Shown: positions 24,417-41,333, counted from the first letter of the stretch. The stretch: DNA of 64,000 nucleotides from JAPWJZ01 sp966211335 (GCA_966211335.1 CBIHNF010000001.1:1426001-1490000), one strand, 5' to 3'. Numbers and translations are program-made. The notes: generated by a model not told the origin, from the letters alone.

Positions 24417-25358
24417 ATGCTCTGCCTTTTTATCCTCTTCGTGATTGCCGCCAGCCTTATGGCGGAGCACTTCGGTCATGCCTTGCCGGAAAACGCCGTC
24501 TGCGCGTTGATTATCGCGGCGCTGCTGGTTGAAATTGCACGCCAGCTGATCAACGCGCGCAAAAAACGTAAAGTCCAGAAAGCTGTCGACGCTGCTGTCC
24601 GCAAGGAACAGACAAAATCCCTGGCCATGACCTCCGCCGAAAAACTTCTGCTGCGCGGCGTGCTAAACCTTGCCAAGCGTCCCGTCCATACCATCATGAC
24701 GTCGCGGCAGGATGTCGAATTCATCGACGTTCGCAAGGACCCCGCGCAGCTTTTCGAAGATGTCAAAAGTTTCGAGCGCTCCCACCTGATCGTCATCGAC
24801 GGCGATGCGGATAATGTGTTGGGTGTGCTCCGCAAAGACGAATACCTGCTCGCCTGCCTCAACGGCGGCGATTACACGGTGCAGAAATCAATGCTGCTGG
24901 AGCCGCTCTATGTGGCGCATACGCTGGCGGTGCTGGAGCTGCTGGAAGTGTTCAAGAAATATCCGGCGCCGCTCGCCATCGTAAAGGACGAAGCGGGCGG
25001 GCTTGATGGCGTCGTCACGCACCTTGATGTTCTGGAAGCGATTACCGGCGAATTCCCCGACCGGCACGAACCCTATGCCAGCACCTTCCGCGAAAATGCG
25101 GATGGCTCGCTGACCGTTGATGCATCTGTCTCCATCTACGAACTCCGCAACCGGCTGATGATTGACTATGAGCCCGACGGCAAATTCGGCACGCTCGCAG
25201 GTCTCGTGCTGCATGAAATGAAGCATTTCCCCGCCGTCGGCCAAAAGCTCGAATGGCGCGGCTGGCTGCTCGAAATCCGCCAGATGGAAGGCCGCCGCGT
25301 CTCGCAGATCCGCATGAGCAAGGTCAAGAAGCCCGATACGCCACCTACGAAAAACTAA
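24417..25358 (+). CDS. CBS-pair and CorC/HlyC-domain protein
   Basis: The 313-residue protein has two N-terminal membrane segments within about the first 45 residues, then a basic linker. A CBS pair at about residues 95-215 opens with a Pro-Val-His-Thr-Ile-Met-Thr-Ser-Arg motif. A CorC_HlyC domain at about 225-300 contains Leu-Arg-Asn-Arg-Leu-Met and Thr-Leu-Ala-Gly-Leu-Val-Leu. In larger relatives this soluble half is fused to a TerC or CNNM membrane domain and is linked to metal-ion handling. Here the membrane part is reduced to two helices. It follows nusG by 30 bases and may be cotranscribed. Confidence 0.8.
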   Translation: MLCLFILFVIAASLMAEHFGHALPENAVCALIIAALLVEIARQLINARKKRKVQKAVDAAVRKEQTKSLAMTSAEKLLLRGVLNLAKRPVHTIMTSRQDVEFIDVRKDPAQLFEDVKSFERSHLIVIDGDADNVLGVLRKDEYLLACLNGGDYTVQKSMLLEPLYVAHTLAVLELLEVFKKYPAPLAIVKDEAGGLDGVVTHLDVLEAITGEFPDRHEPYASTFRENADGSLTVDASVSIYELRNRLMIDYEPDGKFGTLAGLVLHEMKHFPAVGQKLEWRGWLLEIRQMEGRRVSQIRMSKVKKPDTPPTKN

Positions 25359-25361
25359 GCC

Positions 25362-25493
25362 TTACTTCTCGCCGTCTTTTTTCTCGGGCTGCGGTTTAGC
25401 AGGCGGGGCTTTTGGGGCTTGGCGGATGGTGGCCGGCATGCCCGAGGGGCGCGGAGCGGGCGAGGGGGACGGAGGAGCAGGTGTGAAAGCCAT
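25362..25493 (-). CDS. Small proline-rich protein, 43 residues
   Basis: ATG 25493 follows GGAA by eight bases and opens a short protein dominated by Pro, Ala and Lys, with a Pro-Pro-Ser-Pro-Ser-Pro stretch near the start and a Lys-Lys-Asp-Gly-Glu-Lys end. It is convergent with, and four bases from, the CBS-protein gene. A 14-base tandem repeat lies in its leader. Low complexity makes the coding call uncertain, although the ribosome-binding site is good. Confidence 0.4.
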   Translation of the reverse strand: MAFTPAPPSPSPAPRPSGMPATIRQAPKAPPAKPQPEKKDGEK

Positions 25494-25512
25494 GATGCAA
25501 ATTCCTTCATAA

Positions 25513-25568
25513 AAATTCAGTTCAAGAAATTCAGTCCAAGAAATTCGGCGCGATAAATTCAGCAAAGA
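25513..25568. repeat. Four-copy 14-bp tandem repeat
   Basis: Units at 25513-25526, 25527-25540, 25541-25554 and 25555-25568 share the start AAATTC. The first two differ by one base (AAATTCAGTTCAAG and AAATTCAGTCCAAG), the third and fourth are diverged. The block lies between the cold-shock terminator and the small proline-rich gene, in the latter's leader. Confidence 0.7.
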
Positions 25569-25606
25569 AAAAGCCCGGCAACTGCATGGCAGCTGCCGGG
25601 CTTTTT
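25568..25606 (-). terminator. Rho-independent terminator of the cold-shock gene
   Basis: A 13-bp perfect stem (25568-25580 with 25594-25606) with core GCCCGGCA and an A/T run on each side, 14 bases after the cold-shock stop codon on the minus strand. It is symmetric and could act in both directions. Confidence 0.88.
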
Positions 25607-25619
25607 AATCGAAAAAAGC

Positions 25620-25826
25620 TTAAGCAGCGTCTTTCAGGTTCGCAGCAGCGTTTTTGCCGCGCTCCATGACGATGTCAAAAGAAACTTTTTGACCTTCGTT
25701 CAGGCCGCGCATGCCAGCTTGTTCGACAGCGCTCATGTGAACGAAAACGTCCGCATTGCCGTTGTCGGGCTGGATAAAGCCGAAGCCTTTAGCAGCGTTG
25801 AACCATTTAACTGTACCTTGAGCCAT
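25620..25826 (-). CDS. Cold-shock domain protein (CspA family)
   Basis: A 68-residue single OB-fold protein with RNP1 (Lys-Gly-Phe-Gly-Phe-Ile) and RNP2 (Val-Phe-Val-His-Met) motifs and the usual start Ala-Gln-Gly-Thr-Val-Lys-Trp-Phe-Asn. It binds single-stranded RNA and DNA and acts as an RNA chaperone. The frame opens four codons earlier, but ATG 25826 lies five to six bases after GGAGG and matches the family start. It has its own terminator. Confidence 0.95.
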   Translation of the reverse strand: MAQGTVKWFNAAKGFGFIQPDNGNADVFVHMSAVEQAGMRGLNEGQKVSFDIVMERGKNAAANLKDAA

Positions 25827-25848
25827 ATTGGCCTCCATTTAGAAAACG

Positions 25849-25877
25849 CACATATTCGTGCATAGGCCGCAGCGCAA
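25849..25877 (-). promoter_or_regulatory. Possible promoter of the cold-shock gene
   Basis: On the minus strand TTGCGC (25877-25872) and TATGTG (25854-25849) are 17 bases apart, which would give a short leader carrying the GGAGG site. The match is only moderate. The rest of the stretch up to 26145 shows no gene or structure I can support. Confidence 0.3.
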
Positions 25878-26145
25878 CAACTGCCTGTGGCCTGATCCGA
25901 AATAGCGATGTCTTGGGGGAAAGCCTTACGGCGTGCAAACAAGCAGAACTTGAAATCGAATAAACCCACTATGCGCGTCATATCGGCGGATAGCAAGGTA
26001 ATTCCGTAAAATATAATCCCCGCTGGCGTTTCTTCCGTGTTATGGTGACGGCGATACCGTTTTCCGGACAAGGCTATATGACTGCCCGCCGCTCGCGATG
26101 AGAGGCTGCCGCCGCCTGTTCCCTCTAACAGCAGAAAGAACAGCC

Positions 26146-26427
26146 ATGGCCCTCAAACCCCGCAGCAAGCGCGACCGCGACACCAGCATCGACGGCGCCA
26201 TCCCGCCCGAAACCATTGCCGATATCGGCCGGGCCATCTACGGCCCCATCTGGCAGGGGGCGCTGGCGAAGGCCTTGAAGGTGCAAGAACAAACCGTGCG
26301 GCGCTGGACGAATGACGGCGCGCCGGCTGAAATTGCCGTGCCTATGCGCCTGCTGCTCGCTGAGCGGGAAGCCGATGTGCAGCGCGTCCTTGGCGTCATC
26401 GACGCGCTGATACCTGCTGAAGATTGA
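26146..26427 (+). CDS. Small putative DNA-binding (helix-turn-helix) protein
   Basis: The 93-residue product has a basic N-terminus and, around residues 38-58, a segment resembling a helix-turn-helix (Leu-Ala-Lys-Ala-Leu-Lys-Val-Gln, then Thr-Val-Arg-Arg-Trp). This is like the Cro/LacI-type pattern in which a substrate-specific helix follows a tight turn. No other domain is seen. The frame opens earlier, but ATG 26146 gives the best coding composition. The assignment rests on pattern alone and the regulated genes are not known. Confidence 0.55.
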   Translation: MALKPRSKRDRDTSIDGAIPPETIADIGRAIYGPIWQGALAKALKVQEQTVRRWTNDGAPAEIAVPMRLLLAEREADVQRVLGVIDALIPAED

Positions 26428-26503
26428 TTTTTGTCCCTTTGACCGCGCAGCATTCGCGCGGCAAGATGGAGGCTCAATCCCGCCAGCCGGAGTCAATGCC
26501 GCC

Positions 26504-26968
26504 ATGCTGCCCCTTTTCCACGGATCTTTCACCATCACCAAACAATGGGCCGCCGCGCCTGAAAAAGTTTTTGACTATTGGGCCGATCCTGCGCTGAAGG
26601 CGCAGTGGTTCTCGGGCCCCCCGGGCCTGTGGTCTGAATTGAAACGTAGCATGGATTTCCGCCGCGGCGGGGAGGACGTGCTGGAAGGGCGCTTCAACAT
26701 GGGCGGTCTCGTGTCCCTCTATGAAGCGCGCTATCATTTCATCGCGCCGCCCTCGCGGCTCGTCTACAGCTACGATATGCACCTCAACGGTGCGCCGCAT
26801 TCATCTTCCCTTGCCAGCATCGCTTACGAGGCGGACGGGCAGGGGACGAAGGTGACCTATACTGAGCAGATCGTTTTCCTCGACGGCCTCGACAATACAC
26901 TCTCCCGCCGCGGCGGCACCGAATGGCAGCTCATGCGCATCGAAGGCCTTCTGGCGGCGACCTCGTAA
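26504..26968 (+). CDS. SRPBCC (AHSA1/START-like) family protein
   Basis: A 154-residue protein with the helix-grip features of AHSA1-like proteins: an opening Phe-Thr-Ile-Thr-Lys-Gln-Trp strand, Pro-Glu-Lys-Val-Phe-Asp-Tyr-Trp, Gln-Trp-Phe-Ser-Gly-Pro-Pro, then strands with Arg-Leu-Val-Tyr-Ser-Tyr and Thr-Lys-Val-Thr-Tyr-Thr-Glu. Such proteins bind hydrophobic ligands or act as small-molecule or stress-response modulators, often beside ArsR-type regulators; none is evident here except the possible helix-turn-helix gene upstream. The exact ligand is unknown. Confidence 0.82.
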   Translation: MLPLFHGSFTITKQWAAAPEKVFDYWADPALKAQWFSGPPGLWSELKRSMDFRRGGEDVLEGRFNMGGLVSLYEARYHFIAPPSRLVYSYDMHLNGAPHSSSLASIAYEADGQGTKVTYTEQIVFLDGLDNTLSRRGGTEWQLMRIEGLLAATS

Positions 26969-27048
26969 GCAAAGCCTTATAAACAATGACTTATCTGCGT
27001 ACCATTGTATTAATCGAAGGTTAAGGCATTTTCGGTATTATTCATGCT

Positions 27049-28407
27049 ATGACCGAACGGCCGCCGCACGCCAATATCACCACGAAGTTTTCCGGGGATA
27101 AGGAGAACGCCTCCAAGTTCGCCGTCGATCATGGCTTTGAAAAGACGTTCGACCTGAAAAACGTCCCCGCCGACAATGGGTTTGAAAAGACTCTCGACCT
27201 CAAGAATTTTCCTGTGCTGCCGTCCGAGAAAATCACCGTCGTCGATATTTCGACGGAGACGAAAAAGAGCGATGCTTTCGATTACGGCTGGTGTACGACA
27301 GACCACAAGTCCGGCAAGCAAATCCGCAGGGAGTTCCGCACCGCCGACTATATCAACGACGAGCCCTATGCGAGCCGCGTTCATGCCATGCTGGAACAGC
27401 TGGGCCTGCCCCAGCCCGCAACGGAGCAAGTCTTCCGCGGCACGCACCATGACCTTCTGTTCCTCAACAACCACGGCGTGGTTGTGCGCATCGGCCCGAC
27501 CGATGTCGAGGACCTTATGAACCCTGGCATCCTGCAGCCACTCGGCTGGCTGGAGGACAAGGATACGCCCATCAAGGGCAGCCTGCCGCTGACCGTCGCC
27601 ATCTACCCCGGCATCGAATTGATGGAGCAGTATGACTCGCTGCCGCCCGACAAAAAGCCGCCGCTCGTCGGCCGCCTTAGCGAATTGCTGCGCGTGACCA
27701 ATCAGGGTTCCGGCGACAGCGCCACACAAGGCAATACAGGTGTCATCCGCATCATCGATTCCAGCGGTAAGGAAGTCGCGGTGCAGATGCTGGTCGACGC
27801 CGACAATGAATTCAACGGCTCTTCCCACGCGATCGCCACCCGCCGGTCCACGACGCTGAAAGCGCATGCAGCGACATCGCCCACGGAAGCGCCAAACAAG
27901 GGCGAGCTGATGTTCAATACGCTGCGCGATGTGTTCAATGCGGCGAAGAACGTGCATTACTGGGAACGCGCGCTCGAAGCCCACCAGCCCCTGCGCGTCC
28001 TGTTTGGCGAGGCTTTTCAGGGCGTCGAACCCGTGACCGGCAAGCCGGACGAAGCCAAGCGCAAAGCCTTCTGGGACAAATGCGCCAGCGTGACGAATAA
28101 TCCGCAGCCGACGACCATGGCAACGTGGAAATCCGAGAAAGCACCAGATGGCGGGCTGACCTTCACGCGGGAGGAAATCCCCGTGCCGAACCTTGTGCTC
28201 TACCGTCCGTGGACGGGCCTTTCCGCCGATCAGGTCGTTGCCCCCATCCAGCAGACGCCGGAGCTGAAGGCCGCCGTGCAGCGCGCGCATACGGAGCAGA
28301 TGAACAAAGTGAGTCTTGCCGAAACCGTCGTGGACGCCGCAAAGTTGGCCGGCGTCAAAGGTGTGGTCGCCTTCGGCAAGCGCGTCATCAAGGGCCTTGT
28401 CGGCTAG
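27049..28407 (+). CDS. Unrecognised 452-residue protein with internal repeat
   Basis: No family is recognised. There is no signal peptide or membrane segment. Near residues 29-53 a 13-residue motif is repeated in tandem (Gly-Phe-Glu-Lys-Thr-Phe/Leu-Asp-Leu-Lys-Asn-Val/Phe-Pro). The central region has Val-Val-Arg-Ile-Gly-Pro-Thr and a Pro-Gly-Ile-Glu-Leu-Met-Glu stretch that could suit a kinase-like or toxin-like fold, but this is not enough for a call. The C-terminal 50 residues are helical and basic, ending Val-Ile-Lys-Gly-Leu-Val-Gly. It converges on the metalloprotease-like gene with an 18-base gap, and the pair could be functionally related. Confidence 0.6.
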   Translation: MTERPPHANITTKFSGDKENASKFAVDHGFEKTFDLKNVPADNGFEKTLDLKNFPVLPSEKITVVDISTETKKSDAFDYGWCTTDHKSGKQIRREFRTADYINDEPYASRVHAMLEQLGLPQPATEQVFRGTHHDLLFLNNHGVVVRIGPTDVEDLMNPGILQPLGWLEDKDTPIKGSLPLTVAIYPGIELMEQYDSLPPDKKPPLVGRLSELLRVTNQGSGDSATQGNTGVIRIIDSSGKEVAVQMLVDADNEFNGSSHAIATRRSTTLKAHAATSPTEAPNKGELMFNTLRDVFNAAKNVHYWERALEAHQPLRVLFGEAFQGVEPVTGKPDEAKRKAFWDKCASVTNNPQPTTMATWKSEKAPDGGLTFTREEIPVPNLVLYRPWTGLSADQVVAPIQQTPELKAAVQRAHTEQMNKVSLAETVVDAAKLAGVKGVVAFGKRVIKGLVG

Positions 28408-28425
28408 ACAGCGGCGATTTTGATT

Positions 28426-29481
28426 TTAAACATTCAGGGGTTTCAGGCGGAGAGCCAGCTTTTGCAGGGCGTTCTTCGGCTCGTCGACGTGCGGCGCGTC
28501 GGGGTTCTGCTCTACAGCCTTTGCCGCACCAATGTCGCGGCCGCGGGCTTTCTTTTCAATGGCGGCAAAAACTTTCTCCCACTTTTCCGTTTTGAAGTCG
28601 ACGGAATGGGGGAGCTCCGTGCCATCTTCCTGCCGGGCCTTCGCGGTGAGAAGAATGCGCGCGGCGTAATAGAAGGCAAGGCCGGAGCGCTCGCCTTTTA
28701 AAACAACATTTGCCAGCTTGTCGGCATTCTCGCGGCGCATGTCGTCCAGCGTGTAAGCGTCGCGGCGCAAGGCGACAGCCATGCTCGTGAATGCGCTGGC
28801 ATCACCTGTGAGGGAGAATGTTTCCGCATGTTTCGCGGCGATCGCTGCCGTCTCTTTCGGCGTCAGTTTCAAAAAATCGGTCTGCTTAGGGTTGATGATA
28901 ATCGCATCGAGCGTCATGGACGTAATATGTGTGACATCGGCATTCAGCCAGCCGAGCATATCGCGGCCGTCGGCGATTTTCTTGGCGTCGAGGGGGGTAA
29001 GGAAGTTCGACTGCATGCCGCGCAGAATGGCAAAGGCGTCGGCGCCATGTTCGGCGCGGTTTGTCGGGCTGTCCGCCTTGGGGACGACGATATGTCCGAG
29101 TTCATGCTCGAAGGTGTATTTCAGGTGCTTGGCGGTGTCGAGACCGGCACTGGCGATCTGCTCCACATCGGCCAGATGGGTGCGGCTGCCATAGGCCAGC
29201 ATCATGCCTTTGCCGTCGGTCGTGAACCAGACCGTCGGCATCGCGCTCTTGGTCAGGAAATCGGGGTTTTCATCGCGGCGATTGGACAGCTCCCGTTTGG
29301 CGGTATCCGACAGGCTGTCTTCAAAGGCCTGCATCTGCGCCTCGACATCCGGCGCATCGAGGTTGATGAAGGTGATATTTTTCGTCTGTTCGGGGAAGTC
29401 GGCGCGCGCATCGGCGGCCGCTTTGTCAAAGTCAAAGCGGAGCGGGGGAGTGTTGGTGGCTGCCGTGGCTTCGGGCGTCAT
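28426..29481 (-). CDS. Putative zinc metalloprotease-like protein (HELGH motif)
   Basis: A 351-residue protein carrying His-Glu-Leu-Gly-His at residues 126-130, the HEXXH zinc site. Glu144-His145-Gly-Ala-Asp148 follows 14 residues later and could give the third ligand, as in gluzincin- or Asp-zincin-like families. It is preceded by a Phe-Thr-Thr-Asp-Gly strand. No signal peptide is seen, so it is cytosolic or secreted by a non-Sec route. The overall sequence is not one I recognise. It converges with the 452-residue gene. A toxin or effector role is possible but is inference from the lone protease motif in an unknown background. Confidence 0.6.
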   Translation of the reverse strand: MTPEATAATNTPPLRFDFDKAAADARADFPEQTKNITFINLDAPDVEAQMQAFEDSLSDTAKRELSNRRDENPDFLTKSAMPTVWFTTDGKGMMLAYGSRTHLADVEQIASAGLDTAKHLKYTFEHELGHIVVPKADSPTNRAEHGADAFAILRGMQSNFLTPLDAKKIADGRDMLGWLNADVTHITSMTLDAIIINPKQTDFLKLTPKETAAIAAKHAETFSLTGDASAFTSMAVALRRDAYTLDDMRRENADKLANVVLKGERSGLAFYYAARILLTAKARQEDGTELPHSVDFKTEKWEKVFAAIEKKARGRDIGAAKAVEQNPDAPHVDEPKNALQKLALRLKPLNV

Positions 29482-29558
29482 CGTCTCCGCTTAAGTCTTG
29501 ATTTGCTTTGGATATAGTTATATTACGGCAAAACAATTAGTTTTGGGTAAAATCTTTC

Positions 29559-29942
29559 ATGCTCGCCTTGGCCGACGGCTTTTTGGACCTTTTACACATC
29601 GCCGTCATCGTGTTCAACCTGACCGGCTGGATCTGGCCGAAAACCCGTGTTGCCCACCGCTGCCTTGTGGCGCTTACGACGTTTTTCTGGCTCGTGGTAG
29701 GCCCGATGGTGCATTCGCTCGGCTATTGCCCGCTGACGCAGTTGCAGTATGCGGTAAAATATGCGCGTGGAATCAAGGACATGCCGAATTCGTATATTGA
29801 TTACCTGCTGCAAAAGGTGGGCATCCACCTTGACCCGCAGCTGATCGATGTCATGACGGGGGTTACCTTTGCCTCGGCGCTTGTCGTGACGCTCGTCGTC
29901 TGGCGGCGGGAACGGCGTTATGCGAAGGCGGTAAAACCATAA
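29559..29942 (+). CDS. DUF2784-like small membrane protein
   Basis: The 127-residue protein has about three hydrophobic helices. Between the second and third lies Leu-Gly-Tyr-Cys-Pro-Leu-Thr with a later Ser-Tyr-Ile-Asp-Tyr-Leu-Leu. The Cys-Pro-Leu-Thr motif and layout match DUF2784 as I recall it. Function is unknown. A basic tail suggests a cytoplasmic C-terminus. It stands alone between the divergent protease-like gene and the ribosomal promoter. Confidence 0.65.
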   Translation: MLALADGFLDLLHIAVIVFNLTGWIWPKTRVAHRCLVALTTFFWLVVGPMVHSLGYCPLTQLQYAVKYARGIKDMPNSYIDYLLQKVGIHLDPQLIDVMTGVTFASALVVTLVVWRRERRYAKAVKP

Positions 29943-29980
29943 TCGGGCGGCGGCGCTTGTGGAAAACTGGCCGTTTTTTC

Positions 29981-30008
29981 TTGCATTGCAGCGAAATAGC
30001 AGTATATT
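29981..30008 (+). promoter_or_regulatory. Probable promoter of the rplK-rplA operon
   Basis: TTGCAT (29981-29986) and TATATT (30003-30008), 16 bases apart, lie about 115 bases before rplK. The element is in an AT-rich patch downstream of the previous stop codon, as expected where the operon starts afresh and not from nusG. Confidence 0.5.
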
Positions 30009-30122
30009 TGCGTCGCTTGATGATTCTTTTATCAGAAATCATCGGCGAAAGCTGTGGGAGGCTTTCCGTCGAAAGACCAGGCGGAGCCGTACCACAAACC
30101 CTTAAATTTCAAGGAGATTATA

Positions 30123-30554
30123 ATGGCAAAGAAGATTACGGGCTATATCAAGCTCGTCGTTCCGGCCGGCAAGGCCAACCCGTCGCCGCCCATCGGCCCC
30201 GCTCTCGGCCAGGCTGGCGTGAACATCATGGAATTCTGCAAAGGCTTTAACGCGCAGACCCAAGGCATGGAACCCGGCATGCCGATTCCCTGCGTCATCA
30301 CCGTTTATGCTGACCGCTCTTTCAGCTTCATCATGAAGACGCCGCCGGCGTCCTACTACCTGATCAAGGCTGCCAACCTGCCCAAAGGCTCGGGCACGGC
30401 CGGCAAGGACAAGATCGGCAAAGTCACGATGACGCAAGTCCGCGAAATCGCGACCGCGAAACTGAAAGACATGAATGCCGCCAACGTCGACAGCGCTGCG
30501 AAATCCATCGCAGGCACCGCACGTTCGATGGGCATCGAAGTGGTGGAGGGCTAA
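30123..30554 (+). CDS. rplK: 50S ribosomal protein L11
   Basis: The 143-residue L11 begins Ala-Lys-Lys-Ile-Thr-Gly-Tyr-Ile-Lys-Leu and has the proline-rich N-domain (Pro-Ser-Pro-Pro-Ile-Gly-Pro-Ala-Leu-Gly) and C-terminal rRNA-binding domain ending Met-Gly-Ile-Glu-Val. It forms the GTPase-associated centre stalk base with 23S rRNA. The upstream-open frame is not used; ATG 30123 follows AAGGAG at good distance. First gene of the rplKAJL-rpoBC group. Confidence 0.97.
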   Translation: MAKKITGYIKLVVPAGKANPSPPIGPALGQAGVNIMEFCKGFNAQTQGMEPGMPIPCVITVYADRSFSFIMKTPPASYYLIKAANLPKGSGTAGKDKIGKVTMTQVREIATAKLKDMNAANVDSAAKSIAGTARSMGIEVVEG

Positions 30555-30559
30555 TTATC

Positions 30560-31300
30560 ATGGCTACGAAGAAAAAAGACGCCGCCGCCAAAGGCGAAAA
30601 ATCGGCCTTCACGAAACGCCTGCGCGACACCCGCAAGGCGCAAGACAAGACCAAAATTTGGACGCTTGAAGAAGCTGTCAGCTTCATCAAGAAGAACGCC
30701 ACCGCGAAATTCGATGAGACCATCGAACTCGCCGTCAACCTCGGCATCGATACCAAGCAGTCGGACCAAAACGTCCGCGGCATGGTTGTGCTGCCGAACG
30801 GCACCGGCAAGAACGTCCGCGTGGCCGTTTTCGCAAAAGGCCCCAAAGCCGAAGAAGCGAAAAAAGCCGGCGCCGATGTCGTTGGTGACGATGACCTCGC
30901 AGCATCCATCCAGAAAGGCGACATGCCTTTCGAGCGCGTCATCGCGACGCCGGACATGATGGGTACCGTCGGTAAGCTCGGCCAGATCCTCGGCCCCAAA
31001 GGCCTGATGCCGAACCCGAAACTCGGCACCGTGACGATGGACGTGACCTCTGCCGTGAAAGCGGCCAAGGGCGGCTCCGTCGAGTTCCGCGCACAGAAAG
31101 AAGGCATCGTCCACGTTGGCGTGGGCAAAGCCTCCTTCGACGAGAAAAAACTTTGCGAAAACATCCGCGCCCTGATGGACGCGGTGCTGAAAGCAAAACC
31201 GCAGACGATGAAAGGCAACTATCTCCGCAAGGCGAGCCTTTCCTCCACGATGGGCCCCGGCGTGAAGCTGGAACTGTCGAGCCTTTCCAAGGCGGCGTAA
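30560..31300 (+). CDS. rplA: 50S ribosomal protein L1
   Basis: A 246-residue L1 of normal length plus a short Lys/Ala-rich N-terminus. The conserved Thr-Met-Asp-Val-Thr and Gly-Lys-Leu-Gly-Gln-Ile-Leu-Gly-Pro-Lys-Gly-Leu-Met-Pro segment is intact. L1 forms the mobile E-site stalk and in many bacteria represses its own operon by binding the L11 leader. Only five bases separate it from rplK. Confidence 0.97.
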   Translation: MATKKKDAAAKGEKSAFTKRLRDTRKAQDKTKIWTLEEAVSFIKKNATAKFDETIELAVNLGIDTKQSDQNVRGMVVLPNGTGKNVRVAVFAKGPKAEEAKKAGADVVGDDDLAASIQKGDMPFERVIATPDMMGTVGKLGQILGPKGLMPNPKLGTVTMDVTSAVKAAKGGSVEFRAQKEGIVHVGVGKASFDEKKLCENIRALMDAVLKAKPQTMKGNYLRKASLSSTMGPGVKLELSSLSKAA

Positions 31301-31313
31301 CCAGATTTTAAGT

Positions 31314-31340
31314 GGCGGGGCCGTTAAAGCCCCGCCGTTT
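31314..31340 (+). terminator. Hairpin after rplA (attenuator-like)
   Basis: An 8-bp perfect GC-rich stem (31314-31321 with 31329-31336) and the bases GTTT follow the rplA stop by 13 bases. The T tract is short, so it may attenuate and not fully end transcription into rplJ. Confidence 0.5.
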
Positions 31341-31344
31341 AAAT

Positions 31345-31430
31345 CCCTGTCCGAGACTACAGGTTTGGGGGACAGCTTTAGGGCCCCCGAGTAAATCCCC
31401 AAAAGGGAGCCGGTATAGACGAGGAAGAAG
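31345..31430 (+). promoter_or_regulatory. Putative ribosomal protein L10 leader
   Basis: The rplA-rplJ gap contains a segment with GTCCGAGACTACAGG, a GGGGGACAG...GGGCCCCC hairpin and a closing GCCGGTATAGACG. This resembles the L10-binding leader found ahead of rplJ in many bacteria, in which L10 or the L10-L12 complex represses translation. The alphaproteobacterial form is variable, so recognition is by layout and short motifs. Confidence 0.5.
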
Positions 31431-31585
31431 AGTTTTAACGGCACTTTGTTATGGCTTGACGCTTCGGGACGGGAACTACAGGTAGAGTTTCGAGACCATC
31501 CGGAACTCTCGTGCAACCCGGCTTCGTTTTTGGCCAGTATATCGGCCTCTAGCGCGCCATACTTAATCGAACGGAGAATACCCCC

Positions 31586-32095
31586 GTGGATCGTGCAACA
31601 AAAGAAGTTCGCGTCTCTGACTTGCAAAAGTCGCTCGGCGAAGTCGAATCCATCGTTGTGACCCAGAATATGGGCCTCACCGCTGGTCAGGTTTCGGAAC
31701 TGCGCGTGCGTATGCGGAAAGAAGGCGTCGACTTTAAAGTATCCAAGAACAGGCTCGTTATCCGGGCCCTCAAAGGTACGCGTTTTGAAGGCATCGGCCC
31801 CATGCTCAAGGGTCCGGTCGGCATTGCAACGTCGAAAGACCCGGTTGCTGCGGCGAAAGTCGCGGCGATCTTCGCTAAAGACAATGAAAAACTCGTCATT
31901 GTCGGCGGCGCTCTCGGCGACAAACTGCTTGATCGTCCGGCTATTGAAGCATTGTCGAAACTCCCGTCCCTGGACGCGCTGCGCTCCAAGCTCCTCGGCC
32001 TCCTGCAGGCCCCGGCGCAACGCATCGCCACCATCACCCAGGCGCCGGCTTCGGCTGTGGCCCGTGTCATCAGCGCTTATGCCGAAAAGGGCTAA
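31586..32095 (+). CDS. rplJ: 50S ribosomal protein L10
   Basis: The 169-residue L10 starts with GTG 31586 (Met-Asp-Arg-Ala-Thr-Lys) nine bases after GGAG. It has the N-terminal rRNA-binding region (Gly-Leu-Thr-Ala-Gly-Gln-Val, then Lys-Asn-Arg-Leu) and the C-terminal helix that carries L7/L12 dimers. It anchors the ribosomal stalk. rplL follows after 63 bases. Confidence 0.97.
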   Translation: MDRATKEVRVSDLQKSLGEVESIVVTQNMGLTAGQVSELRVRMRKEGVDFKVSKNRLVIRALKGTRFEGIGPMLKGPVGIATSKDPVAAAKVAAIFAKDNEKLVIVGGALGDKLLDRPAIEALSKLPSLDALRSKLLGLLQAPAQRIATITQAPASAVARVISAYAEKG

Positions 32096-32158
32096 GACTG
32101 ACGACCGACTGGTTTAAAAAACAAACAGAACTATCTAACATAATGGAGTACTAAAATT

Positions 32159-32524
<366 letters not shown>

Positions 32525-32565
32525 TCATCTTGATTATTTCACGCACACAAAGCGCATGAAGATCA

Positions 32566-32591
32566 GGCGGCGGGGATTTTTCCCCGCCGCC
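32566..32591 (+). terminator. Hairpin between rplL and rpoB (attenuator-like)
   Basis: An 11-bp perfect stem of GC pairs (32566-32576 with 32581-32591) capped by TTTT. There is no following T run, so it is more likely a partial attenuator or RNA-processing site, of the kind known between rplL and rpoB in other bacteria. Confidence 0.55.
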
Positions 32592-32641
32592 ACTTCTGCT
32601 TACTGAAGACTGGAACTTTGATACCAACCGCCTATCTTGCT

Positions 32642-32695
32642 AAAGCTGCAGCGAAACAAGCCCATTTTCGGGTGGGTTTATTTGGGTGCAGCTTT
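32642..32695 (+). promoter_or_regulatory. Nested stem-loop in the rpoB leader
   Basis: AAAGCTGCA (32642-32650) pairs with TGCAGCTTT (32687-32695), enclosing an AAGCCCA/TGGGTTT hairpin. A further GGGGC/GCCCC hairpin is near 32784-32797. The 316 bases between rplL and rpoB contain no gene, so these structures are the only content seen; they may regulate rpoB expression. Confidence 0.45.
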
Positions 32696-32840
32696 CAACT
32701 AAAGCACTCTCGATACTCTTCTTTTTGGACCTCGGTAGTCATGTGGTGGGCTCCGGTTTAGCGTCCTCGGTACTTTCCGTCAGCGGGGCAGTTGCCCCCA
32801 AAATCTTTACATTCATCGGGTTACAAGGAAAATCGCACAA

Positions 32841-37064
<4,224 letters not shown>

Positions 37065-37088
37065 TCAGAAGTTTTCGGAGTAAAAGTA

Positions 37089-41315
<4,227 letters not shown>

Positions 41316-41333
41316 CTCAAAACAACTGATAAC

